Both the position numbers and the translations under genes were made by a program. Under the pieces are notes generated by a model. The model saw only the letters and a list, made by a program, of their open reading frames with translations. It was not told where the DNA came from and did not search any database. DNA of 17,603 bases, from the NCBI GenBank assembly GCA_031264605.1, contig JAISDQ010000194.1:1-17603 (forward strand), given 5' to 3'. Source of the stretch: Synergistaceae bacterium (GTDB taxonomy: Bacteria > Synergistota > Synergistia > Synergistales > Synergistaceae). Of the stretch, positions 13,367 to 17,603 are shown one piece after another. Every line of letters starts with the position of its first letter. The first letter of the stretch is position 1.

Positions 13367-14047
13367 TTACCTCCTTTCCTTCGCGGCTTGACCGTGTTCG
13401 GAATCGAGGACAAGAGGACGTTCCAGCATCTCGCCCTTGTATATCCACACTTTTACTCCGATAACCCCGTATATCGTCCGGGCTTCGGCGAAGCCGTAAT
13501 TGATATCGGCCCTGAGCGTCGACAGCGGAAGCTGACCCTCCAGGTACCACTCGGTGCGGGCAATCTCGGCGCCGCCAAGGCGTCCCGCGCACTGTATCTT
13601 GATTCCTTTGGCCCCGCTCTTCATGGCCCTGAAAATGGCCTGTTTCATGGCCCGCCTGAAACTGATGCGGCGTTCCAACGCCGAGGCGACTCCCTCCGCC
13701 ACGACCTGCGACTCGCTGTCCGGGCTTTTTATCTCCTGTATATTGATCATGATGCGACTGCCCGTCATGGTCTGAAGCTCGTCGCGAATATTCTGTATCT
13801 CGGCGCCTCCTTTGCCGATGACCACTCCCGGGCGCGCGGTGAACACCGTGAAACGCATGACGTTCCCTATGCGCTCTATCTCTATCCTGCTGATGCCGCC
13901 GTTGGCCCAACGTTTTTTCAGCCAATCGCGCAACTTGAGGTCCGCGTGCAGATTTTTGGCGTAATTTCTGCCGTTCGCGTACCAACGGGACTCCCAATCG
14001 TAAATAACTCCCAGACGGTAACCTACCGGGTGAACCTTTTGACCCAC
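13367..14047 (-). CDS. rpsC: 30S ribosomal protein S3
   Basis: S3 forms part of the mRNA entry helicase (with S4 and S5) on the 30S head. The 226-residue product starts MGQKVHPVGYRLGVI, has a type II KH domain with the GKGG loop at residues 78-81, and a C-terminal domain with GRLGGAEIARTEWYLEG, normal for the family. The start is GTG at 14047 with SD GGGGAGG at 8 nt; no in-frame ATG fits the conserved N-terminus. The final codons AGG AGG TAA encode Arg-Arg and at the same time form the AGGAGG SD of rplP. The partner S4 gene is not in this window. Confidence 0.97.
   Translation of the reverse strand: MGQKVHPVGYRLGVIYDWESRWYANGRNYAKNLHADLKLRDWLKKRWANGGISRIEIERIGNVMRFTVFTARPGVVIGKGGAEIQNIRDELQTMTGSRIMINIQEIKSPDSESQVVAEGVASALERRISFRRAMKQAIFRAMKSGAKGIKIQCAGRLGGAEIARTEWYLEGQLPLSTLRADINYGFAEARTIYGVIGVKVWIYKGEMLERPLVLDSEHGQAAKERR
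13370..13375 (-). promoter_or_regulatory. rplP ribosome binding site encoded by last two codons of rpsC
   Basis: AGGAGG reads as the last two arginine codons of rpsC, directly before its TAA. It is 12 nt from the end of the motif to the rplP ATG at 13357, and no other purine-rich site lies closer. The same design recurs at rpmJ/rpsM. Confidence 0.8.
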
Positions 14048-14061
14048 TGTTCGACCCTCCC

Positions 14062-14403
14062 CTATTTCTCCGCCACAGCGACTGTGATGTGGCTGGTGTG
14101 ATGCCTGAACGGGTGCGCGCGTCCGTGTGACACCGGGCGGAAACGTCTCATATAGGCGCCCTGATCGGCGATCGCCGATACCACGAACAGCTTGTCCATG
14201 TCCAGTCCGAGATTGTGCTCGGCGTTAGCGAGAGCGCTTTTGAGCGTCTTTTCGATATAACGCGCGCTTCTGTTGGGCGTATACTTCAAAATCGAAAGCG
14301 CCTCGGAGGCCTTTTTACCTTTTATCAGCTCAAGCACCTGACGCGCCTTATCCGTTGATACGCGCACCTGCCAGGCCATTGCTTTGGCTTTTATGGAATC
14401 CAT
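14062..14403 (-). CDS. rplV: 50S ribosomal protein L22
   Basis: L22 contacts all six 23S rRNA domains and its beta-hairpin lines the exit tunnel, where changes confer macrolide resistance in other bacteria. The 113-residue product has the fold's helical core (ISTDKARQVLELIKGK-like region) and the hairpin and C-terminal strand GRAHPFRHHTSHITVAV, all typical. Start ATG at 14403: SD GGAGG with a 7 nt spacer, overlapping the rpsS stop. A second ATG nine codons in lacks an SD. The TAG stop merges with the rpsC SD (TAGGGGAGG). I see no change in the hairpin tip that I could call resistance-related by eye. Confidence 0.95.
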   Translation of the reverse strand: MDSIKAKAMAWQVRVSTDKARQVLELIKGKKASEALSILKYTPNRSARYIEKTLKSALANAEHNLGLDMDKLFVVSAIADQGAYMRRFRPVSHGRAHPFRHHTSHITVAVAEK

Positions 14404-14414
14404 CCCATTCCCTC

Positions 14415-14699
14415 CTATTTACCGACCCTGGAGGAACGTTCCTGTCCCGCGTGCCCGCCGAATCTGCGCGTCGGTGCGAACTCCCCGAGTTTGTGCCCGA
14501 TCATGTTATCGCTGACGTATACGGGAATATGAATCTTTCCGTTGTGTATCGCAATGGTGTGCCCTATCATCTCCGGCGTGATGCTCGAGTTCCTGGCCCA
14601 GGACTTGATCACTCTTTTTTTGCCGGATTCGTTCATGTCCTCGATGCGTTTCAGCAGTTTCGCATCGACATAAGGTCCCTTTTTCAGAGAACGAGCCAT
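14415..14699 (-). CDS. rpsS: 30S ribosomal protein S19
   Basis: S19 lies in the 30S head and contacts S13 and the A-site tRNA. The 94-residue product begins MARSLKKGPYVDAKLLKRI and contains the family blocks WARNSSITPEMIGHTIAIHNG, split here at residue ~45, and the ending GHKLGEFAPTRRF. The length is normal. The start ATG has SD GGGGAGG at 7 nt, just after the rplB TAG. The gene ends in TAG, and the sequence TAGGAGG joins its stop to the SD of rplV, an arrangement repeated several times in this cluster. Confidence 0.96.
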   Translation of the reverse strand: MARSLKKGPYVDAKLLKRIEDMNESGKKRVIKSWARNSSITPEMIGHTIAIHNGKIHIPVYVSDNMIGHKLGEFAPTRRFGGHAGQERSSRVGK

Positions 14700-14717
14700 T
14701 CTATAACCTCCCCGATG

Positions 14718-15542
14718 CTATTTGCTGCGCCTGCGGACAATGAACTTGTCCGACGGCTTGCGTTTGCGTGTTCTGTAACCTTTTGCGGGCGTACCCCACG
14801 GCGAAACGGGATGTTTGTGGGATTTGCTGCGCCCCTCGCCGCCGCCCATGGGATGGTCGACCGGGTTCATCACCATTCCGCGGACTATCGGCCTTCTGCC
14901 GGTCCAACGCGTGCGCCCCGCCTTGCCGACGACTACGTTTTCGTGATCCTCGTTGCCGACCTGACCTATCGTGGCCGTGCATTCCAGCAAGATGAGCCTC
15001 AATTCGCTGGAAGGCATGCGGACGAACGCGTATTTGCCCTCTTTGGCCATTATCTGGGCCGACGTTCCGGCCGAGCGCACCGCCACGGCCCCGCGCCCCG
15101 GCTCTATCTCTATATTGTGGATGACCGTGCCGTCGGGAATGTATTTCAATTTCAGCGCGTTGCCCGGTTTGATGTCGGCTTCCGGCCCGGAGACGATTTC
15201 GTCACCGACCGACAGGCCCACGGGAGCCAGGATATAGCGTTTCTCACCGTCTTTGTACTGAACCAGCGCAATTCTCGCCGAACGGTTCGGGTCGTACTCG
15301 ACGGCGGAAACGCGCCCGGGCACGCCTACCTTGTCGCGCTTGAAATCGATTATCCTGTATATCTTGCGCGCGCCGCCGCCGCGATGCCTCATCGTTATTC
15401 TGCCCGTGTTGTTGCGGCCCGCGGACGTATTGAGCGACTCGGTGAGGCTGCGCTCCGGAGTGCTCTTCGTTATCTCCGAAAAATCGGGGCTTGTCATGAA
15501 CCGTCGGCCCGGCGTCGTGGGGCGATATTTTTTGATGCCCAT
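14718..15542 (-). CDS. rplB: 50S ribosomal protein L2
   Basis: L2 is a core 50S protein needed for subunit association and peptidyl transferase activity. The 274-residue product begins MGIKKYRPTTPGRR, has the SH3-like and OB domains typical of the family (for example VEYDPNRSARIAL near residue 80), and the C-terminal block MNPVDHPMGGGEGR with the invariant His after Asp. The position after DHP is Met where many bacteria have His; Met is also found in other groups, so I do not regard it as a defect. The ATG at 15542 is preceded by a G-run SD (GGGGGGA, 7 nt spacer) rather than canonical AGGAGG. The gap to rpsS is 18 nt. Confidence 0.97.
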   Translation of the reverse strand: MGIKKYRPTTPGRRFMTSPDFSEITKSTPERSLTESLNTSAGRNNTGRITMRHRGGGARKIYRIIDFKRDKVGVPGRVSAVEYDPNRSARIALVQYKDGEKRYILAPVGLSVGDEIVSGPEADIKPGNALKLKYIPDGTVIHNIEIEPGRGAVAVRSAGTSAQIMAKEGKYAFVRMPSSELRLILLECTATIGQVGNEDHENVVVGKAGRTRWTGRRPIVRGMVMNPVDHPMGGGEGRSKSHKHPVSPWGTPAKGYRTRKRKPSDKFIVRRRSK

Positions 15543-15555
15543 TTAAGAGTCCCCC

Positions 15556-15852
15556 CTATAATCCGGCGCCATCGAAGAATTCGATGCGGGAGCCGGGCAG
15601 AAGAGTGACTATCGCCTTTTTCCAGGAACGGGTCTTACCCGCGAAGCGTCCTCTTCTCTTTGGTTTCGGATGTACGTTGATCGTATGAACGCTTGAGACT
15701 TTCACCTTGAAAACGTCCTCCACCGCATGGCGGATATCGATTTTGTTGGCCTCGCGCATTACCTCGAAAGAATACTTGTTCTGCGACATCATCCTGTTGC
15801 TTTTCTCGGTGATAATCGGGCGCACGATAATATCGTGGGAATTGGCGTTCAT
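15556..15852 (-). CDS. rplW: 50S ribosomal protein L23
   Basis: L23 sits at the polypeptide tunnel exit and docks trigger factor and SRP. The 98-residue product has the family opening (DIIVRPIITEKS), the FKVKVSSVHTINV core strand and a basic PKPKRRGRFAGK extension, followed by WKKAIVTLLPGSRIEFF. This is the normal bacterial length. The start ATG overlaps the rplD TGA by 4 nt (ATGA). A strong SD, GGAGGAGGTG, lies in the rplD coding sequence about 8 nt upstream, so the gene can be initiated de novo as well as by coupling. rplB follows after 13 nt. Confidence 0.96.
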   Translation of the reverse strand: MNANSHDIIVRPIITEKSNRMMSQNKYSFEVMREANKIDIRHAVEDVFKVKVSSVHTINVHPKPKRRGRFAGKTRSWKKAIVTLLPGSRIEFFDGAGL

Positions 15853-16475
15853 GCTCCGAACACCTCCTCCAGTTTGCGAACCGCCTCGGGCGTCGCTATC
15901 AGTTTGACGTGGTTCAGGATATCGTACACGTTTACGCTGTCGACGTGCAGCACGCGCGCTCCGGGAACATTGCCCGCGGATTTCGACACGGCCGTATTGC
16001 TCTCATGCAGCAGAAAAAGCGGTTTCTGGCCGACGTCGGCCGATTTCAGGAAGTTGACTATTTCCTTGGTCTTCGGGACGTCGAGGTTCAGGTTTCCGAC
16101 CACTATCATGTTATTCTCCTGCACTTTGAGCGTGAGCGCGCTCTTGAGCGCGATTCTGCGCACTTTCTTGTTCACCTTCTGGTGATAATCGCGCGGGTGC
16201 GGCCCGTGGGCCACGCCTCCGCCCACCCAGACGGGAGAACTGTTGCTGCCCGCTCTCGCGCGTCCCGTATGCTTCTGCCTCCACGGTTTGCGCCCGCCGC
16301 CGCGGACGTCGCCGCGATCCTTGGTGTTGTGAGTTCCCACCCTCATGTTGGCGAGATGCGCCACAACGACCTGGTGCATGGCCGGAACGTGAATGGGAGA
16401 GTCGAATATATCCCCGGATACCTCGAAATCCCCGACAAACTCCCCTTTGAAATTGAATTCCTTGACTATCGGCAT
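15849..16475 (-). CDS. rplD: 50S ribosomal protein L4
   Basis: L4 binds 23S rRNA domain I and its extended loop lines the peptide exit tunnel; in E. coli it also represses the S10 operon. The product from ATG at 16475 is 208 residues. It has the conserved tunnel-loop signature GGGRKPWRQKHTGRARAGS around residues 60-80, followed by PVWVGGGVAHGP. Start choice: the frame stays open 16 codons upstream, but GGGAGG is spaced 8 nt before this ATG and the protein begins MPIVKEFNFKGE as in homologues. The TGA stop overlaps the rplW start (ATGA). Within its last codons, the two Glu codons and Val (GAG GAG GTG) form the rplW SD. No leader is present upstream of rpsJ for L4-type attenuation. Confidence 0.96.
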   Translation of the reverse strand: MPIVKEFNFKGEFVGDFEVSGDIFDSPIHVPAMHQVVVAHLANMRVGTHNTKDRGDVRGGGRKPWRQKHTGRARAGSNSSPVWVGGGVAHGPHPRDYHQKVNKKVRRIALKSALTLKVQENNMIVVGNLNLDVPKTKEIVNFLKSADVGQKPLFLLHESNTAVSKSAGNVPGARVLHVDSVNVYDILNHVKLIATPEAVRKLEEVFGA

Positions 16476-16488
16476 TTTCCCATCCTCC

Positions 16489-17115
16489 CTAAGATGTCTT
16501 GTAGATGAGGACGAGCCCGTCATTCGCTCCGGGAATCGAACCTTGAATGAGAATCAGGTTGTTTTCGGCGTCCACCGAAAATACCGTGAGCCCTTTGGTG
16601 GTGACTTGTTCGCCGCCCATACGGCCCGCCATTTTCTTGCCCTTGAATATGTGGCCGGGATAACTGTTCGCGGCGCTCGATCCAGGGTGTCTGTGGACTT
16701 TCGAGGCGCCGTGGCTGGCCGGGCCGCCGCTGAAATGGTGCCTTTTCATTCCTCCGGCGTATCCTTTGCCTTTGCTCACGCCGCGAACATCCACCTTTTC
16801 TCCGCCCGCGAACAATTCGACCGTCAGAACCTGCCCCACCGAATAGCCGGACGCGTCGCCGACGCGAAATTCGCGGAGCACTTTTTTGGGCTCCACGCCC
16901 TGGCGGCTGAAATAGCCCTTCCTTGGCTTATTCACGTGATGTGGCTTTTCGTCGATGAATCCAAGCTGCACAGCGGAATAACTGTTTTTTTCCGGGGTAC
17001 GGACGGCGACGACCGGACAAGGTCCGGCTTCCACGACGGTAACCGGTACGGCCCGACCGTCGGGCGCGAAGACCTGCGTCATGCCCACCTTTTTCCCCAG
17101 AACACCAATGCTCAT
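16489..17115 (-). CDS. rplC: 50S ribosomal protein L3
   Basis: L3 is an early 50S assembly protein whose long loop reaches toward the peptidyl transferase centre. The 208-residue product starts MSIGVLGKKVGMTQVF and carries the conserved KGKGYAGGMKRHHF region and the FKGKKMAGRMG block, typical of bacterial L3 at normal length. Start choice: the open frame extends upstream to a GTG at 17124, but that codon sits inside the SD. AAAGGAG is placed 8 nt before the ATG at 17115, so ATG is used. The gene ends in TAG, which overlaps the SD of rplD (AGGGAGG), with a 13 nt gap to the rplD ATG. The residues around the usual glutamine-methylation loop read NSYPGHIFKG. Confidence 0.96.
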   Translation of the reverse strand: MSIGVLGKKVGMTQVFAPDGRAVPVTVVEAGPCPVVAVRTPEKNSYSAVQLGFIDEKPHHVNKPRKGYFSRQGVEPKKVLREFRVGDASGYSVGQVLTVELFAGGEKVDVRGVSKGKGYAGGMKRHHFSGGPASHGASKVHRHPGSSAANSYPGHIFKGKKMAGRMGGEQVTTKGLTVFSVDAENNLILIQGSIPGANDGLVLIYKTS

Positions 17116-17149
17116 GCCGTTCACTCCTTTAGCGGATCAGGCCGAATGC

Positions 17150-17455
17150 TTACAGCTTGATCTGTATGTCGACCCCGGAAGGAAGGTTGAGCCGCATCAG
17201 CTCCTCCATGGTCTTCTGAGTGGGATCGATGATATCGATAAGTCTTTTATGGGTCCTGACCTCGTACTGCTCGCGCGCGTCCTTGTCCTTGTGAGGGGAC
17301 TTGAGGATCGTGAGTTTTTTGTTCTCGGTGGGCAGTGGAATTGGCCCGAAGACCTTGGCTCCGGTACGCCCGGCCGTATCGGCTATCTGTACGGCGGAAG
17401 CGTCGAGAACCCTATGATCGAAGGCCTTCAGTTTTATTCGAATATTTTTCGCCAC
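17150..17455 (-). CDS. rpsJ: 30S ribosomal protein S10 (NusE)
   Basis: S10 is a 3' domain (head) protein of the 30S subunit and, as NusE, binds NusB and NusG in antitermination and transcription-translation coupling. The product from GTG is 101 residues and runs IRIKLKAFDH near the N-terminus to the family's C-terminal block LPSGVDIQIKL, full length for bacterial S10. Start choice: an in-frame ATG at 17461 gives 103 residues but abuts its own SD (GGAGGAG) with no spacer. GTG at 17455 has the same SD at 6 nt and yields the usual MAKxIRI N-terminus, so I prefer it. It is the first gene of the S10 block; rplC follows after about 34 nt. There is no room upstream for an E. coli-type S10 leader. 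Confidence 0.95.
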   Translation of the reverse strand: MAKNIRIKLKAFDHRVLDASAVQIADTAGRTGAKVFGPIPLPTENKKLTILKSPHKDKDAREQYEVRTHKRLIDIIDPTQKTMEELMRLNLPSGVDIQIKL

Positions 17456-17477
17456 AGTCATCTCCTCCAGGACTTAT

Positions 17478-17603
17478 CTATTCAATAATTTCGGTGACGA
17501 CGCCGGCGCCGACCGTACGTCCGCCCTCGCGAACCGCGAACCGCAATCCCGGCTCCATCGCTATCGGCGATATCAGGTTCACCTCGAACGTGCTGTTGTC
17601 TCC
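17478..17603 (-). CDS. tuf: Elongation factor Tu, C-terminal 41 residues (partial)
   Basis: Only the last 41 codons and the TAG stop lie in the window; the gene continues past the right edge. EF-Tu is the GTPase that carries aminoacyl-tRNA to the ribosomal A site. The translated piece holds the domain 3 signature of the family, including PIAMEPGLRFAVREGGRT followed by VGAGVVTEIIE and the stop, so the identity is secure. It ends about 22 nt before the probable rpsJ start, on the same strand, with no terminator-like hairpin between. This is the usual fusion of the str operon end (fusA-tuf) to the S10 operon. The reading frame is intact to the edge. It is too short to tell whether this is the only tuf copy in the genome. 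Confidence 0.97.
   Translation of the reverse strand, partial: GDNSTFEVNLISPIAMEPGLRFAVREGGRTVGAGVVTEIIE

Noticed and set aside
12908..14101. 397-codon plus-strand open frame opposite rplP and rpsC
   Set aside because: Shadow of GC-rich codon use. No recognisable domain, and both opposite genes are certain.
14823..14880. L2 with Met instead of His after the conserved DHP
   Set aside because: The substitution occurs naturally in L2 of other bacteria, as far as I recall, and the key Asp-His pair and GGGEGR are intact.
14355..15608. 417-codon plus-strand open frame opposite rpsS and rplB
   Set aside because: Same shadow effect as above. It runs through several well-supported minus-strand genes and has low-complexity Arg/His/Ala content.
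15849..16523. N-terminally extended L4 starting 16 codons upstream
   Set aside because: The extension (TGSSSSTRHLREDGK) is not seen in L4 proteins, lies over the rplC end and SD, and the ATG at 16475 has a well-spaced SD.

Overview
The window is one uninterrupted, minus-strand ribosomal-protein gene cluster (S10, spc and alpha operons fused end to end). It enters in the C-terminus of EF-Tu (tuf, right edge) and leaves in the N-terminus of the tRNA pseudouridine synthase TruA (left edge). I count 36 genes, all on the minus strand. The largest gap is about 61 nt and several neighbours overlap. I see no tRNA, rRNA, transposon, CRISPR array, internal terminator or convincing internal promoter. 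There is no gene-free stretch over 300 bases.

Layout in transcription order (right to left): tuf' | rpsJ rplC rplD rplW rplB rpsS rplV rpsC rplP rpmC rpsQ | rplN rplX rplE rpsN(Zn type) rpsH rplF rplR rpsE rpmD rplO secY | adk map KOW-protein infA rpmJ | rpsM rpsK rpoA rplQ | ecfA1 ecfA2 ecfT truA'. The order matches the Bacillus subtilis arrangement gene for gene, including the small KOW protein between map and infA, the ECF transporter module plus truA after rplQ, and the absence of rpsD (S4) between rpsK and rpoA. tuf directly upstream of rpsJ implies linkage to the str operon.

The organism is a GC-rich bacterium. The Firmicutes-like tail (KOW protein, ecfA1-ecfA2-ecfT-truA) together with the GC-rich codon use makes a Synergistota or deep Firmicutes member my best guess. 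That placement is inference and weak. Zinc-ribbon versions of S14, L36, L24 and Adk are all present.

The genes work together in making ribosomes (21 small and large subunit proteins upstream of secY, then four more), starting translation (IF-1), maturing nascent proteins (methionine aminopeptidase), inserting proteins in the membrane (SecY), balancing adenylates (Adk), making the RNA polymerase alpha subunit, and powering group-II ECF vitamin/metal uptake. Ribosomal genes nearly all carry strong Shine-Dalgarno (SD) sequences. The non-ribosomal genes adk, map, the KOW gene, ecfA1, ecfT and truA have weak or no SD and mostly abut or overlap their upstream neighbour. Several starts are GTG or TTG.

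This is an ordinary, highly conserved housekeeping region. I found no undescribed system. The observations worth a second look concern translation-initiation architecture, the missing rpsD, and the little-studied KOW protein.
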